A stretch of DNA of 64,000 nucleotides from CBDBJR01 sp965206445 (GTDB lineage Bacteria > Pseudomonadota > Gammaproteobacteria > Arenicellales > Poriferihabitantaceae). Location of the stretch: positions 1,612,001 through 1,676,000 of the forward strand of contig CBDBJR010000002.1 of the NCBI GenBank assembly GCA_965206445.1, read 5' to 3'. Made by a program: the position numbers and the translations under genes. The notes below the pieces were generated by a model, which saw only the letters and a list, made by a program, of their open reading frames with translations, had not been told where the DNA came from and ran no database searches. Positions 1-8,651 of the stretch are shown one piece after another (positions within the stretch are counted from its first letter, which is position 1; each line of letters opens with the position of its first letter).

Positions 1-488
1 CGCTCGGATTTTGGCCCCTGAACCGCCAGCGGCCATACATCGGGCTCATCGATGCGCACATCCAGCCCCAGCCCGGTGGCCAGCCCGGCGGCCCATAGCA
101 GCAAATCCGAATCGGCAATCGAAAACCAATATCGGTCGGCCGCCAGTTTGAGCACAATCGGATCGTTCAGCAGACCGGCATCGCGGTCGATAACCGGCGC
201 ATACAGGCATTGCCCGGCTTTGGCCGTGCTCAGATTGCGCGGCGTCATGAGTTGCGCGAGGCGGGCCGCATCGGCGCCTTGAATTTGCACCTGCCGCTGA
301 CAGCCGACGTCCCATAACTGCACGTGCTCGCGCAAATGCCAGTAGTCCTCGACGGCCGAGCGGGTGAAGCCTTTGGGTAAAATCGTGTGGTTGACGACCG
401 AGTATCCGCTGACGCCGAGCGCCTCGACGCGCCCGGTATAGGGGGTCGAGCGAATCCGCCGGGACAATTGCAGCTGCGGGTTATTCAT
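1..488 (-). CDS. dmdA: DMSP demethylase, GcvT/aminomethyltransferase family (3' end beyond window)
   Basis: DmdA moves a methyl group from dimethylsulfoniopropionate to tetrahydrofolate, the first step of DMSP demethylation, in the cytosol. The 162 visible residues start at the ATG at 488 and read on through the left edge. They carry the family pattern: an N-terminal RRIRSTPYTGRVEALGVSGY stretch, then HLREHVQLWDV, LMTPRNL, LLNDPIVLKLA, SIADSDLLLW and EPDVWPLAVQGPKSE. The last blocks are closer to what I know of DmdA than to glycine-cleavage GcvT. It lies 27 bp downstream of the HIUase-like gene and is probably the fourth gene of the leftward operon. A related GcvT-family demethylase with another methyl donor is possible, because the C-terminal half is not visible. 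Confidence 0.75.
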   Translation of the reverse strand, partial: MNNPQLQLSRRIRSTPYTGRVEALGVSGYSVVNHTILPKGFTRSAVEDYWHLREHVQLWDVGCQRQVQIQGADAARLAQLMTPRNLSTAKAGQCLYAPVIDRDAGLLNDPIVLKLAADRYWFSIADSDLLLWAAGLATGLGLDVRIDEPDVWPLAVQGPKSE

Positions 489-515
489 CGCCTTGACCCA
501 GGCAGCGCGGCGGCA

Positions 516-887
516 TCAGCCCGACCACCAGACGGTATAGGAATGCGGGGCGATGATCACCGGTATGTGCCGGCAGGGGTGCGCGGCGGAGGGCCGGAAC
601 GGAATAATGATTTCCGTGACCGCCGGGGCGTCGTCCGCGCGCTGGCTGCCGGGGCGGTTGGAAGCGAAGTAATCCGCCAGTTGAATCACCATTTGATAGC
701 ACCCGGTTGCCGCCCCGCTTGCCGTCAAGGGCGGTAGCTCGACCGCCAGCCGCCCCTGATGGTCGGTCTGCGTGGCGCACAGCAGCCGCCGGTCGCCGCG
801 GGCGGATACGGCCAGGATTTTTACCGCGACACCGACCGCATGGTCGCCGGTGAGCGCATTCAGCAGATGAGAGGTCAGCTGGAGCAT
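516..887 (-). CDS. 5-hydroxyisourate hydrolase-like (transthyretin-fold) protein
   Basis: A 123-residue protein of the HIUase/transthyretin family, which hydrolyses 5-hydroxyisourate in urate breakdown. It starts LTSHLLNALTGDHAVGVAVK and keeps the two catalytic histidines (H7, H107 in RHIPV) and the arginine (R46 in TDHQGRL). The C-terminal YRGS signature of true HIUases is replaced: the protein ends HSYTVWWSG. The length is normal for the family. It lies 24 bp after the ThDP enzyme and 27 bp before dmdA, with no other urate gene in view, so a role outside purine breakdown is possible. The family assignment is fairly safe; the substrate is not. Confidence 0.7.
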   Translation of the reverse strand: MLQLTSHLLNALTGDHAVGVAVKILAVSARGDRRLLCATQTDHQGRLAVELPPLTASGAATGCYQMVIQLADYFASNRPGSQRADDAPAVTEIIIPFRPSAAHPCRHIPVIIAPHSYTVWWSG

Positions 888-911
888 CGCCGAGGGCAGG
901 GCGCCGAGGGG

Positions 912-2627
912 CTATTCGATGGAGGCCTTGTCGCGTTTATTGGTCGTCGCCAGGACAATCGGGCTGATGTGGCCCTCGGTCTTGACGTTGACGCAGGCGG
1001 TTTTACCGCTGTCGATTGCGCGCCGCAGCGCCGGCTGCAACTGCGCCATCGACTCGACCAATTCACCGTGTCCGCCCAGCCCGGCAAACAGTTTATCGAA
1101 CGGAATATCCCGAAAATCGGTCGCACAGTGCCGACCATTGGCAAACAGGCGCTCCTGCTGCTGCGAGATACAATCCAGCCCGCCATTGTTGTCAATCACG
1201 ACGACGATCGGCAGGTTTTCCTGAAACGCCGCCTCAATGCTCAACCCGCCGGACAGGAAGGCGCCGTCGCCGCTCAGGACAATCACATTGCGCTGCGGAT
1301 TCTGCCGTTTGGCGGCGATGCCGAACGGAATGCCGACGCCGAGCATACTGAACGCCCCGGGGTGCAAAACCGAGGCCGGGCGGATGCCGCGCGACGCGCT
1401 GATATTGAGCGCAATCTCCGACCAGAAATGCGTGTTGCCGCCGTCGAATACCAGGCAGTCGCCCTCGTTTATCATCGATTGCACGCCGAGCGCCAGCCGC
1501 AGCGGGTGCAGCTTGCCGGCGGCGGTATCGGGTATCTCGCGCAGCGTCTGCTCGATCCAGTGGTGGCGTTGGCGTTGATTGGTTTGCAGCCAGTTGTCAT
1601 CGGGCTGCCAGTGGTCGGCCTCGGCCCGGGCTGTTAGCAGCTCGAACAACGCGCCGGGGTCGCACAGCAAAATCTGATCGGCGGCGCGATTGTGCTCCAG
1701 CTCCTCATGCGAGCCGTTGATGCAGATCAGCTTGCCGCCGGCGGGGAACAGCGGCGGGTTGCCAAAATTCATCTGATTATCCAGCCGTCCGCCGACCATC
1801 AGCACCAGATCGCTGTTTTGCAGCGCATATTTCGACGGCGCGTATTGATGCACGTCGGCCAGCCCGAGGTTGACCTCGCACTGCTGATCCAACAGCTTTT
1901 GATGGTAGGGGATATTGAACACCGGAATCCGCAGTTGCTGCGCGGTATGCGCCAACTGTTGCTCCGAGCCGCTCCACCAAATGCCATGGCCGACAATCAG
2001 AATCGGCCGCGCGGCCGCGCGCAGCAGGGCATACACCGCGTCGAAGGCGGCCGGTTCGGGCCAGGCCCGGGCCGGCGGGCGGGCGCGGTGGTCAAACGGC
2101 CTTTCCTGCGGCTCGGGCGCCGCGTCGAAGGCGCTGAACAGCAGGTCAACCGGGACGCTGAGGTGAACCGGCCCGGGGTAGCCGCTCAACGCAATTTTAT
2201 AGGCGCGGTCGACAAACTCCGCTATCCGGGTGCCGTCGGTGACCGCGGCGCTGTATTTGGTCAGCGGGGCGGCGATGGCGACGTCGTCGATTTCCTTGAA
2301 GCCGCCGCTGCCCTGACGCTTCAACGTGCTGGAGCCGGTAATAAACAGCACCGGCGAGCGCTCGCCCCAGGCTTCCATCATTGCCGGCACGGCGTTGGCG
2401 AACCCTTCGGGGCCGACCAGGCAGACGGTGGGCTTGCGCGTGAGGCGGGTGAAGCCGTCGGCCAGGTGGCCGGCGACCTGCTCATGGGGCGTATTGATCA
2501 CCGGGATGCCGCACTGCATGCAGCCTTCCAGCACCGGATTGCAAAACCCGCCACTGAGGGTGAACACCTGGGTGATGCCTTTTTGCTGCAGCGCCTGCGC
2601 CAGCAATATGCCGCCGCGGATTTTCAT
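912..2627 (-). CDS. Thiamine diphosphate-dependent enzyme, acetolactate synthase/decarboxylase superfamily
   Basis: A 571-residue cytosolic ThDP enzyme with the three usual domains. The Pyr domain has the catalytic glutamate (E49 in NTPHEQVAGHLADGF), followed by a central nucleotide-binding-like domain. The PP domain has the ThDP/Mg motif GDGAF followed about 25 residues later by DNNGG. Relatives include acetolactate synthase, benzoylformate and oxalyl-CoA decarboxylases and 2-hydroxyacyl-CoA lyases; I cannot choose among them. Its start overlaps the stop of the FMN hydroxyacid dehydrogenase by 4 bp (ATGA), so the two are translationally coupled. The dehydrogenase would make a 2-oxo acid, and this enzyme could decarboxylate or cleave it; that link is inference. 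Confidence 0.8.
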   Translation of the reverse strand: MKIRGGILLAQALQQKGITQVFTLSGGFCNPVLEGCMQCGIPVINTPHEQVAGHLADGFTRLTRKPTVCLVGPEGFANAVPAMMEAWGERSPVLFITGSSTLKRQGSGGFKEIDDVAIAAPLTKYSAAVTDGTRIAEFVDRAYKIALSGYPGPVHLSVPVDLLFSAFDAAPEPQERPFDHRARPPARAWPEPAAFDAVYALLRAAARPILIVGHGIWWSGSEQQLAHTAQQLRIPVFNIPYHQKLLDQQCEVNLGLADVHQYAPSKYALQNSDLVLMVGGRLDNQMNFGNPPLFPAGGKLICINGSHEELEHNRAADQILLCDPGALFELLTARAEADHWQPDDNWLQTNQRQRHHWIEQTLREIPDTAAGKLHPLRLALGVQSMINEGDCLVFDGGNTHFWSEIALNISASRGIRPASVLHPGAFSMLGVGIPFGIAAKRQNPQRNVIVLSGDGAFLSGGLSIEAAFQENLPIVVVIDNNGGLDCISQQQERLFANGRHCATDFRDIPFDKLFAGLGGHGELVESMAQLQPALRRAIDSGKTACVNVKTEGHISPIVLATTNKRDKASIE

Positions 2628-3802
2628 TCGATGAGAGCCGTTTGGTTGCTGTCCGGGCTGCCGTCAACGGCGTCCGGCCGGGCGGCCACGTGCGCTTGAC
2701 CGAGCTCGTCAATACGATTGACGCCGAGCTGCGCCATGCAGCTGAGCATATCCTGCCGCAGCAGGTTGACGACCGTGTCAAGCCCGGCTGCCGAGCGGGC
2801 GCCGAGCGCGTACAGAAACGCCCGGCCAAGCAGGACAAAATCGGCCCCCAGGGCCAATGCCTTGACGATATCCTCGCCGCTGCGGATGCCGCTGTCGAAC
2901 AGCAGCGGAAAATCAGCGCCGACCGCGTGCCGAATGCGCGGCAGCATACTGAGCGCCGATGGGGCGCTGTCCAGCTGTCGACCGCCGTGATTGGAGACAT
3001 AAATCGCATCCGCGCCCTGTTGTTTGATGCGCAGCGCGTCCTGCTCGCACAGCACGCCTTTGACAATCAGATGCCCCGGCCACTGCTGCCGCAATTTTTT
3101 CAGATAGTCCCAGTCGATGCCGCCGCGGTCGGCATAGCGGTCGAAGGCCGGCTCGCCACGGGCGTTGAGTGCATTGACTGCGACCGGTTTGCCGGCGCGC
3201 AAGGTCGCAATCGACCAGCCGGGGTGGCGGGCAAAATCGATAAACTGGCGCAGGCCGAGCTTGAAAGGGACGGTGAAGCCATTGCGCAAATCGCGCGGCC
3301 GCTGCGGCACCTGAGGGACATCGACAGTCAATATCAGCGTGTCATAGCCGGCCGCCCGGGCGCGGTTTATCAGGTTCGTCGCGTGTTCCGGCGAGCCGCC
3401 GACGTACAATTGAAACCAGGCCTGTTCACCGGCCAGCTGACGCATCTGCTCGATGCTGCTGGAGGCCATCGTAGACAGCGCGATCGGAATCCCGTGCTGG
3501 ACCGCAATATTGGCCAGCATGTCGTCGGCGCCCGGCCATGCCAGGTTGCACATGCCCATCGGGGCGATGCCGAACGGGCTGTTCCAGTGGCGGTCAAACA
3601 GGTGGCAATCGAGGCGGCGCTGTTCGACCGCGACCAAAACCCGCGGCAGCAGCAGGATATTGTCGAGCGCCGAATAATTGCGCTGTTTAGCCCGTTCCGC
3701 ACCGGCGGCGCCGTCTACATAATCGAACATCATGCGCGGCATGCGCCGCCGGGCGGCCATGCGGGCGCTGGCAATCGAATGAATCGGCGGATGCGGGAAC
3801 AT
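2624..3802 (-). CDS. FMN-dependent 2-hydroxyacid dehydrogenase/oxidase (LldD-like)
   Basis: The preferred ATG at 3802 gives 392 residues, the usual size for the L-lactate dehydrogenase, glycolate oxidase and mandelate dehydrogenase family. The frame is open further upstream, but those residues look non-coding. Visible family motifs are FDYVDGAAGAE near the N-terminus, GIAPMGMCNLAWP, ALSTMASSSIEQM, WFQLYV, ILTVDVPQ, LIVKGVL and SNHGGRQLD with the catalytic histidine and arginine, then FDSGIRSGEDIVKALALGAD for FMN phosphate binding. It oxidises an (S)-2-hydroxy acid to the 2-oxo acid, which may feed the overlapping ThDP enzyme. It is the first gene of the leftward operon ending in dmdA. The true substrate is unknown. 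Confidence 0.87.
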   Translation of the reverse strand: MFPHPPIHSIASARMAARRRMPRMMFDYVDGAAGAERAKQRNYSALDNILLLPRVLVAVEQRRLDCHLFDRHWNSPFGIAPMGMCNLAWPGADDMLANIAVQHGIPIALSTMASSSIEQMRQLAGEQAWFQLYVGGSPEHATNLINRARAAGYDTLILTVDVPQVPQRPRDLRNGFTVPFKLGLRQFIDFARHPGWSIATLRAGKPVAVNALNARGEPAFDRYADRGGIDWDYLKKLRQQWPGHLIVKGVLCEQDALRIKQQGADAIYVSNHGGRQLDSAPSALSMLPRIRHAVGADFPLLFDSGIRSGEDIVKALALGADFVLLGRAFLYALGARSAAGLDTVVNLLRQDMLSCMAQLGVNRIDELGQAHVAARPDAVDGSPDSNQTALIE

Positions 3803-4067
3803 GGGCTGCGCGGAGCGGCGTCGGTGGTTTGGCGGCCGCAACCGGGCCGATAGACTGGAAGCGGAATATAGCAATAAATCCGCTGGATGGGAATAAACCG
3901 GGGCGCCGGGCGGCGGATATTTGAGCGCGCCACGGTTGACTATTGGCGGGCGGAAAATAATACTTGCAGCCGGTGTAAACGGCGGTTTTATCGCGTATAA
4001 AGGTGCCGGTCCCGATCGCCTGTTACCGGTTTGGCGGGCGATGCGACGAGCGCAACCCATAACCTAA
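3803..4067. other. Upstream region of the leftward operon, no gene seen
   Basis: This stretch is open on the minus strand in frame with the FMN enzyme, but its residues show no family similarity that I recognise. It most likely contains the operon promoter and leader. I could not identify a convincing promoter or operator. Confidence 0.4.
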
Positions 4068-4395
4068 GGCAACTCTGATTAATTATCATATTTATTACTT
4101 ATAATACAGCCCGTCAACGGAGGGAGGACATTCCTCCTTTAGGCGGCGTAGCACCACCAGTTGCACTTCGGGGTTGAATCCACCCTGTCGTACAATACAA
4201 GTAGCCCCCCTGATAAGGGAGGTTTGGGGGGTTAAAACCAGTGAGGCCGCACTGCCAGCCTTCCAACCCCCCCAACCCCCCTTGTCAGGTGGGAGCAAAA
4301 CCGGAGCCGCATTTGGCCTTAATACCGCATATCTGAATAACATAAAGCACGTTTCTCATTGACCACACCGTTTTCGTGTATTAATCAGATTTCCC
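4068..4395. repeat. Candidate MITE-like element with terminal inverted repeats
   Basis: About 328 bp bounded by imperfect inverted ends: GGCAACTCTGATTAATT at 4068-4084 against TATTAATCAGATTTCCC at 4379-4395 (about 14 of 17 positions pair). Inside is a G-rich inverted repeat, arms 4205-4233 and about 4266-4297, with runs like CCCCCCTGATAAGGGAGG on the left answered on the right. No transposase is encoded and I see no target-site duplication. The left end recurs exactly, in opposite orientation, at 8635-8651. It separates the dmdA operon from aceE, so aceE may use a promoter at or inside this element. Confidence 0.45.
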
Positions 4396-4419
4396 CTGAT
4401 TTATTCACCCCCCCAACCC

Positions 4420-7095
4420 ATGAACAATGACTGGCAGCTAGAAAAGCAGGAGTGGCTGGAGGCGATGCAATCGGTGCTGGAGCGCGAGGGTGAGTCGGGT
4501 GCGCGCGAGATATTTGGTGCGCTGCAAAATTACATACTGGATAAAAACGTGTCGTTGAATGAAGCGACGCTGAACACGCCGTATCGCAATACCATCCCGC
4601 CGGCGGATGAGCCGGTGTATCCCGGCAACATTCAGCTGGAAGAGAAAATTGAAAAAATCCTGCTCTGGAACGCCGCCGCGATGGTGGTGCAGGCGGCCGA
4701 TTCCGGCAGCGGTGTCGGCGGCCATATCGCCACCTATGCGTCGGCGTCGACGATGATGGAAGTCGGCTTTAATCACCTGTTCAGGGCGCCGAGCGCCGAT
4801 TACGGCGGCGATATTGTGATTGTGCAGCCGCATGCCTCGCCCGGGGTGTATGCGCGGGCGTTGCTGGAGCAGCGGTTGAGCGCAACCCGGCTGGAAAATT
4901 TCCGGCGGCAACTGGCGCCCGGTGGCGGGCTGTGCTCCTATCCGCATCCCCGGGCGATGCCGGATTTCTGGCAGGTGCCGTGCGCGTCGATGGGGTTGTC
5001 GACGCCGGTGGCGATTTATCAGGCGCGGTTTGCCAAGTATCTGGAAAATCGCGGCCTGAAAAACCGCAACGGCGGCAAGGTCTGGTGTTTTATCGGCGAT
5101 GGCGAATCGGATGAGCCGGAGGTGCTCGGCACGATCAATATCGCCGCCAGAGAGCATCTGGACAATCTGATTCTGGTGGTCAACTGCAATTTGCAGCGGC
5201 TGGACGGCCCGGTGCGCGGCAACGGCAAAATTATCCAGGAGCTCGAGCGCAGTTTTCGCGGTGCCGATTGGAACGTGATCAAAGTGATTTGGAGCAGCGG
5301 CTGGGACCCGCTGCTGGCGCGCGACCACAAGGGCCTGCTGCAAAAACGCATGGAAGAGGCGTCGGATGGCGATTATCAATACCTGTCGGTGTCTTCCGGC
5401 GATCAGCAGCGGGAGATATGGGTCGAAAACAACCCGGAGCTGCAAGCCCTGATGAACACGCTGACCGATGATGAGGTCAAGGATATCAAACGCGGCGGAC
5501 AGGATAAAAAGAAAGTCTACGCCGCGTACCACAAGGCGGTGCATTCGGCGCGCAAGCCGAGTGTGATTTTGATCAAGACGGTCAAGGGCTGGGGCATGGG
5601 GCGCGGACAGGGGCAGAATACGTCGCACCAGAAAAAACAACTGGACCTCGAGGAGCGGCGATTGCTGGCGCAGCAGTGCGATATTCCGCTGGAGCGCGAC
5701 AGCATTGACCGGGCGGCGTTTTATTTGCCGCCTGCCGACAGCCCGGAAGTGCAATACCTGCTCGAACGCCGGCGGGCCTTGAACGGGTTTCTGCCACGGC
5801 GGCAGGTTGACTGCCCGGCGCTGCCGGTGCCGGATATGGCGGTGTTTGCCGAGCAGTTGGTGGGCTCCGGCGAGCGCAAGCTGTCGACCACGATGTCGAT
5901 GGTGCGGATTCTGGCGAAACTGTTGCGGCATGATCAGATTGGCCGCTATATCGTCCCGATTGTGCCGGATGAGGCGCGCACGTTTGGCCTCGACAGCTTG
6001 TTTCAGTACGCCGAGATGTATTCGCCCGAAGGGCAGAAATACACCCCGGTTGACGGCAACAGCCTGCTGCCCTACAAAGAAGCGGCGGATGGGCAGATCC
6101 TGCAGGAAGGCATCTGTGAGACCGGCGCGATTGCCTCGTTTATGGCGGCGGGTACGGCGTACGCGATACATGGGATTCCGACCATTCCGTTTTATCTGTT
6201 TTACTCGATATTTGGTTTTCAGCGGGTCGGCGACATGATCTGGGCCTGCGGCGATATGCTGTGCCGCGGGTTTCTGCTGGGCGGCACGGCCGGGCGCACG
6301 ACGTTGAACGGCGAAGGGCTACAGCATCAGGACGGGCACTCGCCGGTGATTGCCAACACGGTGCCCAATCTGATCAGCTACGACCCGGCGTTTGCCTATG
6401 AGCTGGCGATTATCGTCAGGCAGGGTATTCGGCGCATGTATGCGCAGCAGGAAAATGTGTTTTATTACCTGACGCTGTATAACGAAAATTATGCGATGCC
6501 GAAGATGGCCGATCTGGCACTGTCGGCGGACGAGCTGGAGCAGGGGATTTTGCGCGGCATGTACGCCTACAGCCGCGCACAGTCGGCGCCGGCGCAGCAG
6601 GGTGCCAGAGTGCATCTGCTCGGCAGCGGTGCCATCTTTCAGCAGGTGCTGGGGGCGGCGGAATTACTGCAGGCCAGAGGGATTGCGGTCGATATCTGGA
6701 GTGTGACCAGTTTCAATGAGCTGTACCGCGACGCCGAGGCGTGCCGCCGCTGGAATTGGCTGCACCCGCAGCAGCCGCCCAGACAAAGCTATGTGGCCGC
6801 GCTGCTGCAGCATGAAACCGGCGTGTTTGTTGCGGTCAGCGATTACATGAAGGCGCTGGCAAACAGCATCGGGCCGTGGATTCCCGGGCCCTATATCGTC
6901 CTTGGCACCGACGGCTATGGTTTGAGCGAGTCGCGCGCGGCGTTGCGCGACTATTTTGAAATCAGCGCCGAATACATTGCGCTGGCCGGTATGCAGGGCC
7001 TGTCCCGGCAGGGGCTGCTGGCGCCGCAACTGGTCGTGCAGGCGATGGCGGAGTTTGGCATTGACGCCGAAAAAATCGACCCGGCCCGGCAATAG
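4420..7095 (+). CDS. aceE: Pyruvate dehydrogenase E1 component, homodimeric type
   Basis: An 891-residue protein matching the homodimeric E1 of the pyruvate dehydrogenase complex, about the length of the E. coli enzyme. E1 decarboxylates pyruvate with ThDP and passes the acetyl group to E2 lipoate. Visible marks are GHIATYASASTMMEVGFNHLF near residue 100, the ThDP motif WCFIGDGESDEPEVLG followed by NCNLQRLDGPVRGNGKIIQE, KTVKGWGMGRGQGQNTSHQ in the middle, and a transketolase C-terminal half (VPIVPDEARTFGLDSLF, GGTAGRTTLNGEGLQHQDGHS). Unusually, neither aceF nor lpd follows; an aminotransferase does. It could be the only E1 or a paralogue acting on another 2-oxo acid, like MdeB. There is no clear Shine-Dalgarno before the ATG. 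Confidence 0.9.
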   Translation: MNNDWQLEKQEWLEAMQSVLEREGESGAREIFGALQNYILDKNVSLNEATLNTPYRNTIPPADEPVYPGNIQLEEKIEKILLWNAAAMVVQAADSGSGVGGHIATYASASTMMEVGFNHLFRAPSADYGGDIVIVQPHASPGVYARALLEQRLSATRLENFRRQLAPGGGLCSYPHPRAMPDFWQVPCASMGLSTPVAIYQARFAKYLENRGLKNRNGGKVWCFIGDGESDEPEVLGTINIAAREHLDNLILVVNCNLQRLDGPVRGNGKIIQELERSFRGADWNVIKVIWSSGWDPLLARDHKGLLQKRMEEASDGDYQYLSVSSGDQQREIWVENNPELQALMNTLTDDEVKDIKRGGQDKKKVYAAYHKAVHSARKPSVILIKTVKGWGMGRGQGQNTSHQKKQLDLEERRLLAQQCDIPLERDSIDRAAFYLPPADSPEVQYLLERRRALNGFLPRRQVDCPALPVPDMAVFAEQLVGSGERKLSTTMSMVRILAKLLRHDQIGRYIVPIVPDEARTFGLDSLFQYAEMYSPEGQKYTPVDGNSLLPYKEAADGQILQEGICETGAIASFMAAGTAYAIHGIPTIPFYLFYSIFGFQRVGDMIWACGDMLCRGFLLGGTAGRTTLNGEGLQHQDGHSPVIANTVPNLISYDPAFAYELAIIVRQGIRRMYAQQENVFYYLTLYNENYAMPKMADLALSADELEQGILRGMYAYSRAQSAPAQQGARVHLLGSGAIFQQVLGAAELLQARGIAVDIWSVTSFNELYRDAEACRRWNWLHPQQPPRQSYVAALLQHETGVFVAVSDYMKALANSIGPWIPGPYIVLGTDGYGLSESRAALRDYFEISAEYIALAGMQGLSRQGLLAPQLVVQAMAEFGIDAEKIDPARQ

Positions 7096-7293
7096 ACCGC
7101 CCCCGGATGGCGGGTTGCCGATGGACGGAAATCATCGCGGCGAGCGGCATAACCGCGCTACAATCACGCCCATCGGCGGTGACTCCTTGCGCGGGATAGC
7201 CGCCCGGTCAGGTTGCCATTGCATTCAATCTGTCGGCGGCAGACAAGCCCCATCCAACCCAATCCATCCCACTATCACAGGCATGTAATAACG

Positions 7294-8544
7294 ATGTTCG
7301 AGCGCGCGCTACTCGATGAAATTCGCCGGCGATTTCATCATGTCGATACCTGCCCCTACCAGGGGCCGAGGGTATTTTTCGAAAATGCCGGCGGCTCGCT
7401 GACGTTGAAATCCGTGGTCGAGACCGGCGCCGAACTGGCGGCGATTCCCGACAATCAGGGCCGCGACAACCCGGCCTCCAAAGCGCTGGTTGAGCTGATC
7501 CATCGGGGCCGGCAGGACATGCTGGCGTTTATCGGCGCCAGCCGGGGGCAGGTGTTTGTCGGCGAAAGCGGCACCGAGTGTATTTTCCGCCTGCTGCGGA
7601 CGGCCATTCTCAATGCGCCCGAGGGCATCGTGCTCGGCAGTACGCTGGAGCATCCGGCCACCTTCAGCGCCGCCAGGCGCTGGGCGCAGATTACCGGCCG
7701 GCGATACGTTGCGGTGCCGCACAACCCGCAAACCGCAACCGTCGGGGTCGCCGATTACGCCCGCTATATGACCGCCGATACGGTGGTGGCCACCATCATC
7801 CAGACCAGCCCGGTGAGCGGCATGGCGGTTGATGTGCCGGCCATCGTCGCGTGCATTCGGGCGCTGTCTCCGGCGTGCCTGATTATTGTCGATGGCATCC
7901 AGCATGCGCCGCACGGCCACGTCGAGGTTGACCGGTATGACATCGACGCCTATGTCGTCTCGGCCTACAAGGTATTTTCCCGGCATAACTACGGCATCGG
8001 CTGGGTTTCGCCCCGCCTCAGCAGCCTGCCGCACGATAAACTCGAGGGCACGGCGGACGATGTCTGGGAGCTTGGCACCCGGGATACCGCCGCCTATGCG
8101 ACTTTTTCACAGGTAGTCCATTATCTGGATTGGCTGGGCGGTCAGTTGGTCACAACCGACAACCGGCGTGAACGGCTGCTGGCTGCCGGCAAGGCGATTG
8201 GGGCGCAGGAAAAGCACCTGATTGAGGTGATGCTGAACGGCGTGAACGGCCGGTCGGGGCTGGTCGATATGCCGTCGGTGCAGGTGCTCGGCGGTGCTCA
8301 CAATGCCGCTCGACAAGGGCTGGTGTCGTTGACCGTGCAGGGCGTTGCGTCGGCGCGGGTGGTGGATGAACTCAATCAGCGTGGCATTCGCACGCATGTG
8401 CGCAAAAATGACTATTTCTCCGCCAACATACTGCAACCGCTCGGCCTGGACAGCTGCGTTCGGGTATCGTTGTGCCACTATAATTCGACCGATGAAGTGG
8501 CACAATTTTTACAGGCGATGCAGGAGATTATTGAGTTGGGGTAG
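7294..8544 (+). CDS. Class V aminotransferase / cysteine desulfurase-fold PLP enzyme
   Basis: A 416-residue fold-type I PLP enzyme. The ATG at 7294 is preferred because the residues just upstream look non-coding. Visible features are VFFENAGGS at the N-terminus (the substrate-binding start of the family), HPATFSAARRW, the Asp of IIVDGIQHAPHG that contacts the PLP ring, and YVVSAYKVFSRHNYGIGW with the Schiff-base lysine. The C-terminal half ends in HYNSTDEV, the family's 'H-N-t-.eEv' ending. A desulfurase-type cysteine loop is not evident, so sulfur transfer (for example supply to dndC) is not supported. It sits about 200 bp after aceE on the same strand. The reaction is unknown. Confidence 0.75.
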   Translation: MFERALLDEIRRRFHHVDTCPYQGPRVFFENAGGSLTLKSVVETGAELAAIPDNQGRDNPASKALVELIHRGRQDMLAFIGASRGQVFVGESGTECIFRLLRTAILNAPEGIVLGSTLEHPATFSAARRWAQITGRRYVAVPHNPQTATVGVADYARYMTADTVVATIIQTSPVSGMAVDVPAIVACIRALSPACLIIVDGIQHAPHGHVEVDRYDIDAYVVSAYKVFSRHNYGIGWVSPRLSSLPHDKLEGTADDVWELGTRDTAAYATFSQVVHYLDWLGGQLVTTDNRRERLLAAGKAIGAQEKHLIEVMLNGVNGRSGLVDMPSVQVLGGAHNAARQGLVSLTVQGVASARVVDELNQRGIRTHVRKNDYFSANILQPLGLDSCVRVSLCHYNSTDEVAQFLQAMQEIIELG

Positions 8545-8573
8545 GGGATGTCGGATGAATACGCGAAAACTTT

Positions 8574-8598
8574 GGGGTCAATGTGAAACGCTGACCCC
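8574..8598 (+). terminator. Small hairpin after the aminotransferase gene
   Basis: GGGGTCA at 8574-8580 pairs perfectly with TGACCCC at 8592-8598 around an 11-base loop. It lies 30 bp past the stop codon. No T-run follows, so it may be a transcript-end hairpin or a remnant of a GGGGTCA/TGACCCC-type repetitive palindrome. Confidence 0.35.
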
Positions 8599-8634
8599 CT
8601 GATAATGATTTACTGCATTATAAACAATTGCGAC

Positions 8635-8651
8635 AATTAATCAGAGTTGCC
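8635..8651 (-). repeat. 17-bp copy of the MITE-like end
   Basis: AATTAATCAGAGTTGCC here is the exact reverse complement of 4068-4084. It supplies the last four codons and the stop of the orphan gene starting at 9626 (G-N-S-D-stop), which suggests an element end truncated or replaced the 3' end of that gene. Confidence 0.55.

Noticed and set aside
4438..6171. 577-codon frame antisense to aceE
   Set aside because: Arg/His/Gln-rich product typical of the antisense of a G+C-rich gene, with no family match.
7294..8544. Class V PLP enzyme as the missing DndA
   Set aside because: It lacks an evident desulfurase cysteine loop, lies 36 kb from dndC, and its family start (FFENAGGS) fits aminotransferase/lyase relatives better.
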